DNA of 64,000 bases from Desulfobulbus sp. (GTDB lineage Bacteria > Desulfobacterota > Desulfobulbia > Desulfobulbales > Desulfobulbaceae). The position numbers and the translations under genes are program-made. The notes beneath the pieces were generated by a model. That model made no database searches. It worked only from the letters and a program-made list of their open reading frames with translations, and was not told the origin of the DNA. The stretch is from NCBI GenBank assembly GCA_031280615.1, contig JAITGO010000019.1:28457-92456 (forward strand), read 5' to 3'. Of this stretch, positions 1 through 8,389 are shown piece by piece; positions within the stretch are counted from its first letter, which is position 1, and each line of letters opens with the position of its first letter.

Positions 1-159
1 CTGGCGAATACGGTCATAGACCTCCTCGCGGTAGATCTTCGTATCCCGGGGGGCGTCGATCCCGATCCGGATGCTGCCGCTCTTCAATTCAATGATCTTG
101 ATTGTGATGTTGTCGCCGATGACAATGCCTTCACCGGGTTTTCTGGTCAGCACCAGCAT
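1..159 (-). CDS. csrA: Carbon storage regulator CsrA (partial at left edge)
   Basis: The minus-strand reading from the ATG at 157-159 gives 53 residues starting MLVLTRKPGEGIVIGD and continuing through an IRIGIDAPRDTKIYREE-type core, which is the typical CsrA/RsmA beta-strand signature. CsrA is a small RNA-binding dimer that binds GGA motifs in mRNA leaders and often represses flagellin or biofilm genes. The frame is open at base 1, so only the last few residues of a normally 60-75 residue protein are missing. It follows flgL in the same direction with a gap of about 174 bases. This position next to flgKL is common in bacteria where CsrA controls flagellin translation, often with FliW, but FliW is not inside the window. 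Confidence 0.95.
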   Translation of the reverse strand, partial: MLVLTRKPGEGIVIGDNITIKIIELKSGSIRIGIDAPRDTKIYREEVYDRIRQ

Positions 160-333
160 AATCGCACCTGTGGAAAAACTCGGGACAAGAGGTCCAGGGG
201 GAAGGGGAAGCAGAGGGGCGAACGCTTCCTGGCAAGGGGAACAACCATCCTTGCGGAAAGCATTTTTCCCTTGTCGGGCACTATTCAGTAAACGAGCGGG
301 AAAAGCAATCGATTTTGATTGGTTGGCTCGCTC

Positions 334-1308
334 TTATAAATAGTCGAGTATCGAGAGCTGCGAAACCTTGGAGGTGACGCTCAAGGCGGCTTGGAAGGCG
401 GTCTCCTGCTGAAGGATGTTGTTGAATGCCTCGATGGCGTTCGCATCTTCGTATCGGGAGAGAATCTGTTTCAAATCGACCCGGACCTCTTCTTGATAAC
501 TCATCGTGGCATCGACCCGGGCGGCCTGGTTGCCGAGTTGGGCGCGAAGCCGCCGGTTTTGTTCGGCCGCACCCTCAAGATCGCCCAGGCTGGTCTGCAT
601 GGCGGCCTGGTCGTTGCTGCGAAGGGCTTCCTCCGCCTGGGTGAGCTCCAGGAACAGATCGTACCGTCCGGACTCGGTGCTGTTGTTCGCCGGGTTGGCA
701 GGGTCCCAGGCCGAGGCGCCGAAAAAAAGATTGTTGCCGGTCAGATTGATCTGCACCAATTCACCGGGAGTCATTTCCAGCATAGTGGCGTTCTCGTCCC
801 CTTGATACAGGTAGGGCCAGGTCGACGAATCGTTGGGATCGTAGCTTTGCGGTGTGTAAGCGGAATTCTTTACAAAGGGAACGGTGTCCTCTTGGTAGCC
901 GGCAAACAGGTGCTTGCCGTCCACCGTGCCGTTGGCGGCGGCGAGCAGTTCCTGGCGCAAGCCGGCCAGCTCGTCGGCGAGCCCGGTCCGGTCATTGTCG
1001 TTGAGCGTACCGTTGATGGCGTTGCTCATGATTTCCTTGGCCCGCTGCATGATGTTTTCCACATGCTTGAGATGGCCGTCGGTCGCCTCCATGGTATCGA
1101 GCGACTTGCCCATGGTGTCCAGGTAGCGATCGACATTGGAGAGTTGCTTGCGGGTGTTGAACACCGGGCGGATCGCGGCTGGATCGTCGGAAGGGGCGTT
1201 GAGTTTCTTGCCGGTGACGCCGATCTTGCGTAACTCTTCCAGCTTAAGGGCGGCATCGTTCAGCCGGGACCCCAACATGCGATAGGTTGTTCCTTGCGTC
1301 GCTTTCAT
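334..1308 (-). CDS. flgL: Flagellar hook-filament junction protein FlgL (HAP3)
   Basis: This 324-residue protein has the flagellin-like N terminus (a YRMLGSRLNDAALKLEELRK-type helix followed by a GKKLNAPSDDPAA turn) and a C-terminal helix ending SKVSQLSILDYL, which pair in the D0/D1 coiled coil of FlgL and flagellin. FlgL is the second adaptor between hook and filament and is exported by the flagellar type III system. It begins 3 bases after the flgK stop, so the two genes are co-transcribed and probably translationally coupled. Its ribosome site must lie inside the end of flgK. Its length is normal for the family (about 300-420). A flagellin assignment is less likely because of the position directly after flgK. 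Confidence 0.93.
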   Translation of the reverse strand: MKATQGTTYRMLGSRLNDAALKLEELRKIGVTGKKLNAPSDDPAAIRPVFNTRKQLSNVDRYLDTMGKSLDTMEATDGHLKHVENIMQRAKEIMSNAINGTLNDNDRTGLADELAGLRQELLAAANGTVDGKHLFAGYQEDTVPFVKNSAYTPQSYDPNDSSTWPYLYQGDENATMLEMTPGELVQINLTGNNLFFGASAWDPANPANNSTESGRYDLFLELTQAEEALRSNDQAAMQTSLGDLEGAAEQNRRLRAQLGNQAARVDATMSYQEEVRVDLKQILSRYEDANAIEAFNNILQQETAFQAALSVTSKVSQLSILDYL

Positions 1309-1311
1309 GGC

Positions 1312-2709
1312 TTAGCTCTTCATTTGAATGAGTGAATTCATCAGCTCGTCCACGGTGGAGAGAAATTTGGCCGAAGACTGGAATCCGCGCTGGAATTGGA
1401 TGAGATCGATCATTTCTTCTTCCAGGGAAACCCCTGAATACCCATCCCGCAGGTTTTGGAGCTGAATGGTCGCGTCTTTAGCTCCCGACAGGGCCAAGTC
1501 ATTGCGGGCCGCCTCGATACCTACCGTGGCCACCATCTGGCTGAAAAAAGTGTCGAAGGTTTCGTTGGTGCCGTTCACCTTGTGGCTGCCTTCCAGTTGG
1601 CCGATGCGCAGGGCGTTCTCATTGTCGCCGGGAGCGGCCTCGGGATTGCCGGCGGCTGCCACCTGGGAGGAGTTGGTGAGGGCGACCTTGAAATTGCGGC
1701 TGGCCTCCTGGTCCGGAGGCAGGGCGCTGATGTCGTCGAAAAAGAGGCGTCCGGTAACGCCGTCGGCTCCGTAGCCCGCAGCGTGTTCCGTATTCACCGC
1801 AGTGGACAAGTCGACGGCCAGGGTGTTGAGATCGTCGCGGAGGCCTTCCATGAAAACATCGCGCATCTCGAATATGCCCTTGAACTTGCCGCCCATGTTC
1901 TCCAGCCCGATGTCGCGGGTGGCGCCGGCGATGTTCAATTGAAGGTTGACATCCGTGCCGTTGGTGACGGTGCTGATGGTCGCGGCCGTGCCGCCTATGA
2001 CTAGGGGCTGGCCGCCGGGCAGCTGGACGCAGAGCATGCCCCGGTTGTCGGGATAGGTCTGCACGCCCAAGGTTTCGGAAAGATCCTTGATGATCAGGTC
2101 GCGCTGGTCGCGGGCCGAGTTGGCACTCTGCCCCGAAGCCTCGACCAGATTGATGCGCTCGTTGAGTTGGGCGACTTCAGCGAGTTGCTTGTTGATGGTC
2201 GAAACGCCGGCCACGATTTCGTTGTTCATGTTCTGTTCGATCGTATCCAACTCATTGGTGATGCTGGCGAATGCCCCGCCTAGCAACTGTCCCCGCTGGA
2301 TCACCGCATCGCGTTCCACTTGGCCGCTTGGATTGGCGGCCAGTTGCTGCCATGCGTCGAAAAAATCGTTGATTTGACCGGAGAGATTGTTCTCGGAGAC
2401 ATTGAAAATGCGCTCGAGCTCCGACAAGGAGCTCGATTTTCCGGTTTCCTCGCCGTAGTCGATGGTCTTGTTTTGGAGCTGGCGGTTGATGAATATGTTG
2501 TAATCGCGGGTGACGTCGGAGACGGTCACCCCCTGACCGATGAAAAAGTTGCCGAAGTTGAGCGACGGCACATTCGACAGTTGAGCAGTTTGCCGCGAAT
2601 AGCCCGGCGTATTGACGTTGGCGATGTTGTTGCCGACGATCTCGATCGACTTCTGATTGGTCAGCAAGCTGGTCTTGCCGGAATTGAGAGCGTTGAGCAA
2701 GCTGGTCAT
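1312..2709 (-). CDS. flgK: Flagellar hook-associated protein FlgK (HAP1)
   Basis: The 465-residue product starts with the FlgK signature (LLNALNSGKTSLLTNQKSIE, then VGNNIANVNTPGYSRQ) and ends with the matching C-terminal helix (QRGFQSSAKFLSTVDELMNSL), the rod/hook family termini. FlgK is the first junction protein on the hook tip. It is short for the family (often 550 or more), consistent with a reduced central D2/D3 region. It is preceded by a 269-base gap holding a sigma-28-type promoter at 2823-2850, which would give a leader of about 105 bases. The gene is the first of a flgK-flgL pair. Confidence 0.95.
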   Translation of the reverse strand: MTSLLNALNSGKTSLLTNQKSIEIVGNNIANVNTPGYSRQTAQLSNVPSLNFGNFFIGQGVTVSDVTRDYNIFINRQLQNKTIDYGEETGKSSSLSELERIFNVSENNLSGQINDFFDAWQQLAANPSGQVERDAVIQRGQLLGGAFASITNELDTIEQNMNNEIVAGVSTINKQLAEVAQLNERINLVEASGQSANSARDQRDLIIKDLSETLGVQTYPDNRGMLCVQLPGGQPLVIGGTAATISTVTNGTDVNLQLNIAGATRDIGLENMGGKFKGIFEMRDVFMEGLRDDLNTLAVDLSTAVNTEHAAGYGADGVTGRLFFDDISALPPDQEASRNFKVALTNSSQVAAAGNPEAAPGDNENALRIGQLEGSHKVNGTNETFDTFFSQMVATVGIEAARNDLALSGAKDATIQLQNLRDGYSGVSLEEEMIDLIQFQRGFQSSAKFLSTVDELMNSLIQMKS

Positions 2710-2822
2710 GGCGATAACTCTTTTTCTTGTGGTCCGGGCTGCCGGAAATCGGTTGATGCTCAGGTGGCGGATGGAGCGGTTTTACTCTGCCACCATAGCC
2801 GGCACACTGTTGCGTTATGATA

Positions 2823-2850
2823 CTATCGGCAGAAGCGGAGGAGGAGTTTA
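2823..2850 (-). promoter_or_regulatory. Sigma-28 (FliA)-type promoter of flgKL
   Basis: Read on the minus strand, TAAA (2847-2850) and GCCGATAG (2823-2830) are separated by 16 bases. The FliA consensus is TAAA-N15-GCCGATAA, so this is a near match with one extra spacer base. The same 16-base spacing occurs at 4287-4314, which supports both. The expected start point lies near 2815, about 105 bases before the flgK ATG. Confidence 0.65.
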
Positions 2851-2978
2851 GGCTTCGGAGCGAGAAACTTGCGCGCCAACGCCCGACCCCGTCAGGCCAT
2901 GGGGGCGAGGCGGAAGAAGGCCGCGGCCGGCGGGCGCGGTTGGGCAGGAGGGGGGAAAGAAAGAGAGGGAAAAGAAGC

Positions 2979-3332
2979 TCAGATCCGGCCGGAGAGCAGG
3001 CGGCCGTTGATCAGATTGTTTTGCGACAGGCCGCTCTGGCTGTAGGTAACCGGGACGGTCTTGCGGCCGAAAAATTCCATGGTTTCTTGAATCCAGTTCA
3101 GCGTCGCCCGGAACAGGTAGGCGTTTTTCCGGTTCTCGTGCCGGATTTCCTGGGCGACCTTCCGGTCGTCGGGATGCAGTTCGGTCACACCGTTCAAGGC
3201 CCGGATCAGGACTTCCTTCCGCTGGATATCCGCCATCATGGCCGAGATATCCAGCGCCTTGGCATGCTCGCGCTCGTCGCGGATGATGTCGCGGAGCTGC
3301 ATCAGCAAATTATGAACAGCGGCCCGGTCCAT
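2979..3332 (-). CDS. flgN: FlgN-type export chaperone
   Basis: This is a 117-residue, helical protein with the profile of the FlgN family, the cytoplasmic chaperones that deliver FlgK and FlgL to the export gate. It lies directly between flgM and flgK, the usual place for flgN. The ATG at 3332 is preferred: it follows the flgM stop by two bases and has a GAGGG site six bases upstream inside the flgM end. An in-frame TTG at 3338 would add two residues. Sequence conservation in FlgN is low, so the name rests on size, helicity and neighbours. Confidence 0.8.
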   Translation of the reverse strand: MDRAAVHNLLMQLRDIIRDEREHAKALDISAMMADIQRKEVLIRALNGVTELHPDDRKVAQEIRHENRKNAYLFRATLNWIQETMEFFGRKTVPVTYSQSGLSQNNLINGRLLSGRI

Positions 3333-3334
3333 GA

Positions 3335-3622
3335 TCAACCCTCAACCAGAAAGCGCAGCAGGCTGGAAGCGACCTTGTTCAGGTCTGGCTCGTACTGGCC
3401 GCTGGCGACCTGCGTCTTGAGTTCCTGCACGCGGGCAGCGCGTTCGGCGTCGCCGGTTCTGCCGGTTTCCTGGGTCATAGATGCTCCCTGCAGGGCCGAG
3501 GCAAAGGAGACGCCCTCTTTGCTTTCGCTCTTCCCTGTTTTCTGCGTGTCGCCGGCCTGGCCGATTCTATTGAGGCCGCCGATCTGTCCCATGCCTCGTA
3601 ATCCAAAAAATTCTACGGTCAT
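3335..3622 (-). CDS. flgM: Anti-sigma-28 factor FlgM
   Basis: The C-terminal third (RVQELKTQVASGQY, then DLNKVASSLLRFL) matches the FlgM helices that clamp FliA; the N-terminal part is polar and probably disordered, as in all FlgM proteins. FlgM holds sigma-28 inactive until it is exported through the completed hook. The ATG at 3622 is chosen (95 residues) because AGGTG lies six bases upstream; a GTG at 3631 in the same frame has no ribosome site. The gene overlaps nothing and is followed two bases later by flgN. It sits in the unit driven by the sigma-28-type promoter at 4287-4314, which would make a negative feedback loop. Confidence 0.88.
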   Translation of the reverse strand: MTVEFFGLRGMGQIGGLNRIGQAGDTQKTGKSESKEGVSFASALQGASMTQETGRTGDAERAARVQELKTQVASGQYEPDLNKVASSLLRFLVEG

Positions 3623-3645
3623 CTTGGTCACCTAAGGTAAAAGTA

Positions 3646-4212
3646 TCAAGCTGCGGCCTTGGTATCCGCCACCCATTTGTCCAGCTTCTGCATCACTGCA
3701 TCGTAGGTGGCGTATGAAATATCGGGCAACCAGTCGCCAAAGGCCTTTTTGGCCTCGGCAAAGCCTTTGTCGACCCCCGCCTTGATCTCGTCGATGCGGG
3801 CCGGATCGCCGCCGGCAATGCCCACGGCAAACTGAAAAATCCGCTCGGAGGTCTTTTCTACGCCGAAGTAGCCGTCATCGCTTATCAATTCCTGAGCTTG
3901 CTCGGGGGTGACGGTGGCGAGGTCGATTTGGCTGTCGCCGACGGCTATCTTGGTGTTGATGCCCTGCTCATGCAGCAGGTTGGCCACCAGGCCCCGCAAC
4001 ATGCTGAATCTGGCTTCGTCGTCGGCTGGAAGCTGGATGCCGCCGGAGTAGGTGACGGCCGTGGTGGATTCGCTGTGCAGGCTGACTGTGTCGGTGGTTG
4101 TCGTTTGGCCGCCGTTGTTGGCGGCAACCGACGATCTGGACACATCCAAGCTGTTGCTCCGGTAAGCCAGCATGGTGCCGGAGATTTGATTCTGATTGAT
4201 ATTTGTTACCAT
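3646..4212 (-). CDS. DUF5610-like protein in late flagellar operon
   Basis: The 188-residue product has a polar, Ser/Thr-rich N-terminal half without a signal peptide and a conserved-looking C-terminal half containing ISDDGYFGVEKTSERIFQFA, then GDPARIDEIKAGVDKGFAEA and LPDISYATYDAVM. This resembles the DUF5610 proteins found beside flagellar or export genes in proteobacteria; that link is from memory and the function is unknown. A GGAGG site lies seven bases before the ATG. It is the first gene after the sigma-28-type promoter at 4287-4314 and ends 23 bases before flgM, so it is expected to be a class III flagellar gene. It may be an exported or regulatory late protein. Confidence 0.7.
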   Translation of the reverse strand: MVTNINQNQISGTMLAYRSNSLDVSRSSVAANNGGQTTTTDTVSLHSESTTAVTYSGGIQLPADDEARFSMLRGLVANLLHEQGINTKIAVGDSQIDLATVTPEQAQELISDDGYFGVEKTSERIFQFAVGIAGGDPARIDEIKAGVDKGFAEAKKAFGDWLPDISYATYDAVMQKLDKWVADTKAAA

Positions 4213-4286
4213 GATTCCGCCTCCGTGCAGAATGTTCGGACCGTCCTGGTCCGTTGTGTCAGAGATGAAACTTCCTGTTGACTGTC

Positions 4287-4314
4287 TTTTCGGCGTCTGT
4301 CGAAAAAAACTTTA
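4287..4314 (-). promoter_or_regulatory. Sigma-28 (FliA)-type promoter of the flgM operon
   Basis: On the minus strand TAAAGTTT (4307-4314) is followed after 12 bases by GCCGAAAA (4287-4294). The -35 octamer is a perfect match to the FliA consensus and the -10 differs at one of eight bases. The TAAA-to-GCCG distance is 16 rather than 15, exactly as at 2823-2850. It lies 74 bases upstream of the DUF5610-like gene. Confidence 0.75.
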
Positions 4315-4349
4315 CCCAAAAAAAATTTCTTCAAAAAAGAAAACGCCAA

Positions 4350-4664
4350 TCATTTGTCCGTGGGTAGATTTTTTTCCATCTGTCGGTACATTTGGTCGGC
4401 CAGGCCGAAGGATTGCTTTTTGGCAATGTCGGTGGCGATGTTTTGGTCGAACATTTCCTCGAAAATGGCGGTGGCGTTGTTCTTGGTCATCAAGCCGCCC
4501 TGGACCACGGATTTACGCATGGCCTTGAACATGGATTGAATGAAGATCGCCTCGAAGTCCTGGCAGGTTTTTTTCAAGGCTGCCTTGTCTTTGGGCGTCG
4601 GCTGGGTGGTTGTGGCCTGGGAGGTCGCCTGCAGCAGCAATTTGGAGTCGATGTTGGTTGTCAT
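4350..4664 (-). CDS. flgJ: Rod-binding protein FlgJ (chaperone domain only)
   Basis: This 104-residue protein matches the N-terminal rod-binding domain of FlgJ: CQDFEAIFIQSMFKAMRKSV, then ATAIFEEMFDQNIATDIAK and GLADQMYRQ. It has no C-terminal muramidase domain, as is common outside the gammaproteobacteria, where the short form acts as a rod cap or scaffold and a separate enzyme opens the peptidoglycan. It is the last gene of the long flgF-flgG-flgA-flgH-flgI-flgJ run, 48 bases after flgI. The peptidoglycan hydrolase that would work with it is not in the window. Confidence 0.92.
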   Translation of the reverse strand: MTTNIDSKLLLQATSQATTTQPTPKDKAALKKTCQDFEAIFIQSMFKAMRKSVVQGGLMTKNNATAIFEEMFDQNIATDIAKKQSFGLADQMYRQMEKNLPTDK

Positions 4665-4712
4665 GGCAGTGCCTGAAAGAAAAAGAAGAGGAACAAGGCG
4701 CGCTCAGCGCGG

Positions 4713-5828
4713 CTATAAAATGACCAGTTCGCCCTGGAGCGCCCCGGCCGCCTTGATTGCCTGGAAAATGGCGATCAAATCGCGCGGAGTGGCGCCGATG
4801 GCGTTCAATGCCCGGGCAATGTCGCCGAGGTTGACCCCCATGGGCAGCACCACCAGATTGCCGGTATCCTCGACTGCCTTGATGGTGGTCGCGGGCGTTT
4901 GGGTGGTCGTACCCTGCGCCAGCGGGTTGGGCTGGCTGACTTGGGTCGATTCGGTGATGACCAGGTTGAGGTTGCCGTGCGAAACCGCCACCGTGGCTAT
5001 CCGGACATCCTGGCCCATGACGATGGTGCCGGTACGCTCGTTGACCACGATCTTGGCCGGCCCGTCGGGCGCCACCTCGATCCCTTCGAGATCGGCGATA
5101 AAGGTGACCATGTCGCCAGGAAACTGTTTGGGCCTTGCCACCTTCACCGTGCCGGAATCGACCGGTTGCGCCGTTCCCACGCCGAAGCGGCGGTTGATGG
5201 CCTCCACCATGCGGGCCGCGGTGGTGAAATCGGTTTCCCGCAGCTGATAGATGACATCGCCCGTTGGCGGCAGGGCGTAATCGACCGCCCGTTCGACGAT
5301 CGCACCGCCGCTCACCCGGCCCGAGGTGGCGAAATTCTTCTGCGCCTTGGCAGCCTTGCCGCCAAAGGAAATGCCGCCCACCGCCAACGGTCCCTGGGCA
5401 ACGGCGTAGGTGCTGTTGTCCGGCCCCTTGAGCGGGGTCATCAGCAGGGTGCCGCCGGAAAGGCTGGAGGCGTCGCCGAGCGAGGAGACCTGGATGTCGA
5501 TGGCCGATCCGGGGCGGGCAAAGGGCGGCAGTTGCGCCGTGACCATCACCGCGGCAATGTTCTTGGTCTTCATCTGTTTATAGACATCGGCGGTAAGGGC
5601 CACGCCCATCCGCTTGGTCATGTTGATGATGGCCTGCTTGGTGAAGACGGACTTGGTGATGTCGTCGCCGGTGCCGGACAAGCCGATCACCAGGCCATAG
5701 CCCATCAGTTGGTTCTCGCGCACCCCTTCGATGGTGGCGAGATCCTTGATGCGGGTGGCCTGGGCCGGCGCGGCGGTCAACCAGGCCGCGCCGATCAGCA
5801 AAAGAGCGGTGATGAGTCGATAATGCAT
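4713..5828 (-). CDS. flgI: Flagellar P-ring protein FlgI
   Basis: A 371-residue precursor with a clear signal peptide (LITALLLIGAAWLTAAPAQA) followed by the FlgI opening TRIKDLATIEGVRENQLMGYGLVIGL. The protein forms the periplasmic P ring around the rod and needs the FlgA chaperone, encoded two genes upstream. Length is normal. A GGGAG site lies seven bases before the ATG. It ends with the AALNAIGATPRDLIAIFQAI-type C terminus of FlgI. Confidence 0.97.
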   Translation of the reverse strand: MHYRLITALLLIGAAWLTAAPAQATRIKDLATIEGVRENQLMGYGLVIGLSGTGDDITKSVFTKQAIINMTKRMGVALTADVYKQMKTKNIAAVMVTAQLPPFARPGSAIDIQVSSLGDASSLSGGTLLMTPLKGPDNSTYAVAQGPLAVGGISFGGKAAKAQKNFATSGRVSGGAIVERAVDYALPPTGDVIYQLRETDFTTAARMVEAINRRFGVGTAQPVDSGTVKVARPKQFPGDMVTFIADLEGIEVAPDGPAKIVVNERTGTIVMGQDVRIATVAVSHGNLNLVITESTQVSQPNPLAQGTTTQTPATTIKAVEDTGNLVVLPMGVNLGDIARALNAIGATPRDLIAIFQAIKAAGALQGELVIL

Positions 5829-5856
5829 GCAGTCTCTCCCGAAGCTCCCCGAGCTC

Positions 5857-6588
5857 TCAGAACGGCCAGGTGTTGTCGAAAATCCGCATCAGCCAGCCGG
5901 GCTTCTGTTTGTCGGACAGCGCCCCCTTGCCGGTGTAGGTGATTTGCGCGTTGAGAATATTGCCCGAATCCACGGTGTTTTCGGCGGTAACATCGTACGG
6001 TCGGACAATGCCGGTCAGGTAGATGATCTGGTTTTCATTGTTGACGGCAACCGATTTTCCGCCCCGTATTTTCAGGTTGCCGTTGGGGTACACTTCCACC
6101 ACCTGGGTGGTGAGGGTGGCGGCCAGGTCTTCGGAACGGGTGGTCTTGCCCTTGCCGCTGAACTCGTTGCCGCTGTTGGCGCTGATCATGGACGAAGGGT
6201 TGATGTTGGTGCTGTCCTGCACGTTTTTCTCCAGACCGAAGAAGGTGGAGATGCCGGCGGAAATGCCGGCGTCGCGCGAGGTATCGGTGGTCGCCTCCTT
6301 GGATGCCTTGGCCTGTTCCCTGATGATCACCGTGACGATATCGCCCACCCGCCTGGCCTTGATATCCGACAGCCAGCTACCCTCGTCGCCGTTCCACAGG
6401 GTTCCCGGCGATTGGGGCCGGGGATTGGCCGCCACCGGTTCCTCCAGCGGTTCGTGGGCCGCGGTCACCTCCTGGGCCTGGGGGGCGCAACCGGCCAGAC
6501 CGGCAAGCAACAGCAGGAAGCAGGCCAGTTTTTGCCAGCGGGCTACCGCAAGATCGACAAAGACTGGCAAAGGGGTCGATCGTTTCAT
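5857..6588 (-). CDS. flgH: Flagellar L-ring lipoprotein FlgH
   Basis: The product has a lipoprotein signal peptide with an LAGC lipobox near residue 34, then the FlgH core (SLWNGDEGSWLSDIKARRVGD-like, DIVTVIIREQAKASKEATTD) and a terminal VRPYDV...QITYTGKGAL region. FlgH forms the outer-membrane L ring. The ATG at 6588 is chosen (243 residues): it lies four bases after the flgA stop and has GGAG ten bases upstream. A TTG at 6612 would add eight residues inside flgA and is less likely. The presence of FlgH and FlgI shows a Gram-negative flagellum. Confidence 0.95.
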   Translation of the reverse strand: MKRSTPLPVFVDLAVARWQKLACFLLLLAGLAGCAPQAQEVTAAHEPLEEPVAANPRPQSPGTLWNGDEGSWLSDIKARRVGDIVTVIIREQAKASKEATTDTSRDAGISAGISTFFGLEKNVQDSTNINPSSMISANSGNEFSGKGKTTRSEDLAATLTTQVVEVYPNGNLKIRGGKSVAVNNENQIIYLTGIVRPYDVTAENTVDSGNILNAQITYTGKGALSDKQKPGWLMRIFDNTWPF

Positions 6589-6592
6589 CGGA

Positions 6593-7546
6593 TTAAAACT
6601 CCACGGAAACAACGCCGGGGCCTTCGACTCGGCAATGAATCACCTTGTTGGAACTGATATTCTTGACCGCGATGGTTTCACCCAAGCGGCCATCGGCCCT
6701 GGCCAAGCCGCTGGTGGACAGCTGCAGGGAACCCTTTCGAGCGATGATCTTGACCATTTCGCCTTCCTTGATCACCGGCGGCAGGACAATGTGTTCCGGC
6801 TTGAGGATCGTGCCCGGCGCCACTGTGCGGGCGATCTGCTTGCCGAGGATCTCTTCCTTGACGAACAACGGATTTTCGACGCTGCTGACGTCCTGGCGCT
6901 GGAGCACGACATTGTCCTCGGTCACCAGGTCTCCCCGATGCAGGGCGGAGGCCGCGGTCAATACCTCGGCAATCGCTTCCAGTCGTCCCCGCAGGGTGCA
7001 GTTGCCGGCCGGGTTGCCGTCGACGAACAGGGCGATGACAAAGTTGGTGCTGCCGACGATGCCGGGCCGGGACGGGGTGACCTTCCAGGTAAGCGTGCCG
7101 GCCGGCAGGGTCATGGCCTCAGGCGTCCGGACCGAGGTAAACCGTATCTCCGCCTTGGGCAGGATGGAGCTGTTCTCCTTGAGGTAGGCGGCGACCATGG
7201 CCTGCATCTGCTCCGGGGTCAAGGTCACGGCCTTGCGCTCCACCACCACGGTCTGGCTGCCCTGCCAGTCGACATCGGCCGCCTCCGGCCGGTTGCGCAG
7301 GCCGTTGATCACGGTCACCACGTACAATTCCTTGGTTCTTCCCGGTGCGGGCGCCGCCGCGATCGGCAGTTGGCCGAGCGCCTCGGTGGTGGGGCCCACC
7401 GGTTGAATGTCTGCGATATCGGCCAGGACAATCTTCTGGTCGCTCACCTCGGCGTGGTCCTTGAAATGGACGGATACCTGGGCGGCCACGGACAGCGGCG
7501 GGCAAAACAACCAGCAGACAATCAGAAGCAAGCCGATATAATTCAA
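6593..7546 (-). CDS. flgA: P-ring assembly chaperone FlgA
   Basis: 317 residues with an N-terminal signal peptide and a C-terminal SAF domain (LHRGDLVTEDNVVLQRQDV ... GKQIARTVAPGTILKPEHIV ... GEMVKIIARKGSLQLSTSG), the hallmark of FlgA. It is periplasmic and guides FlgI into the P ring. It is longer than enterobacterial FlgA (about 220), as in other delta-type bacteria. The start is a TTG at 7546, three bases after the flgG stop; no better start is visible in frame. It is coupled to flgG upstream and flgH downstream. Confidence 0.92.
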   Translation of the reverse strand: MNYIGLLLIVCWLFCPPLSVAAQVSVHFKDHAEVSDQKIVLADIADIQPVGPTTEALGQLPIAAAPAPGRTKELYVVTVINGLRNRPEAADVDWQGSQTVVVERKAVTLTPEQMQAMVAAYLKENSSILPKAEIRFTSVRTPEAMTLPAGTLTWKVTPSRPGIVGSTNFVIALFVDGNPAGNCTLRGRLEAIAEVLTAASALHRGDLVTEDNVVLQRQDVSSVENPLFVKEEILGKQIARTVAPGTILKPEHIVLPPVIKEGEMVKIIARKGSLQLSTSGLARADGRLGETIAVKNISSNKVIHCRVEGPGVVSVEF

Positions 7547-7549
7547 CGA

Positions 7550-8332
7550 TCAGACCATGTTGGTTACGGTTCGCATCATCTCGTCCGAGGTGGTGATCAC
7601 CTTCGAGTTGATTTCAAAGGCGCGCTGCGCCGTGATCATCTGGGTCATTTCCTCGACCAAGTTGACGTTGGAATTCTCCACATAGCCCTGCAGCAGGGTC
7701 CCCATACCGTTGGAACCCGGCGTGCCGATCAGGGCCACGCCCGAGGCTTCGGTCTCCCGGAACAGGTTCTTGCCGATGGCGATCAGGCCGGCCTCGTTGA
7801 CGAAATCGGCCATGTCGATATTGCCCAGCTCGGTCGTGGTGCTGCTGTCGCCGAGCAGGGCACTGACCACGCCGGTCTCGCTGATAGTGACATTGCGCGC
7901 ATCCTCGGGAATGACGATTTCCGGCTGGATGGGATAGCCGTCGGAGGTGGTGATCCGGCCGGTGCCGTCCAGTTTGAGGTTACCGGCCCTGGTATAGGCG
8001 GTATTGCCGTCGGGGAGGGCGACCTGGAAGAACCCGGAGCCTTCGATGGCCACGTCAAAGGTGTTGCTGGTCTGCACGATGTCGCCTTCGGTGAAAATTT
8101 TGGTGACCGCGGCCGGTTTGACGCCCAGGCCCACCTGGATGCCGGTCGGCGACTTGGTGTCGTCGGAGGTCGGCGAGCCGGGGACCTTCATGATCTGATA
8201 GAGCAGGTCTTGGAAGTCGGCCCGGCTTTTCTTGAACCCGGAGGTCGAGACGTTGGCCAGGTTGTTGGCAATGACGTCCATGTTGAGACTTTGGGCCGAC
8301 ATGCCCGTGGTTGATGTCCAGAGTGAGCGCAT
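7550..8332 (-). CDS. flgG: Distal rod protein FlgG
   Basis: 260 residues with the rod/hook N-terminal motif (SLNMDVIANNLANVSTSGFKKSRADF) and the C-terminal FlgG/FlgE motif (NVNLVEEMTQMITAQRAFEINSKV). FlgG forms the distal rod. The length of about 260 residues is diagnostic against FlgE (longer) and FlgF (about 245). It follows flgF by 57 bases. Confidence 0.97.
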   Translation of the reverse strand: MRSLWTSTTGMSAQSLNMDVIANNLANVSTSGFKKSRADFQDLLYQIMKVPGSPTSDDTKSPTGIQVGLGVKPAAVTKIFTEGDIVQTSNTFDVAIEGSGFFQVALPDGNTAYTRAGNLKLDGTGRITTSDGYPIQPEIVIPEDARNVTISETGVVSALLGDSSTTTELGNIDMADFVNEAGLIAIGKNLFRETEASGVALIGTPGSNGMGTLLQGYVENSNVNLVEEMTQMITAQRAFEINSKVITTSDEMMRTVTNMV

Positions 8333-8389
8333 GGGGTATGAACCTCCGAGTCCGGCGGTGCCGCCGTTTAAGCGTTGATTTGGTGCCGA

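Noticed and set aside
6023..8314. A 763-residue open frame on the plus strand
   Set aside because: It is antisense to flgH, flgA and flgG, has an odd composition typical of the reverse frame of GC-rich genes and no family similarity.
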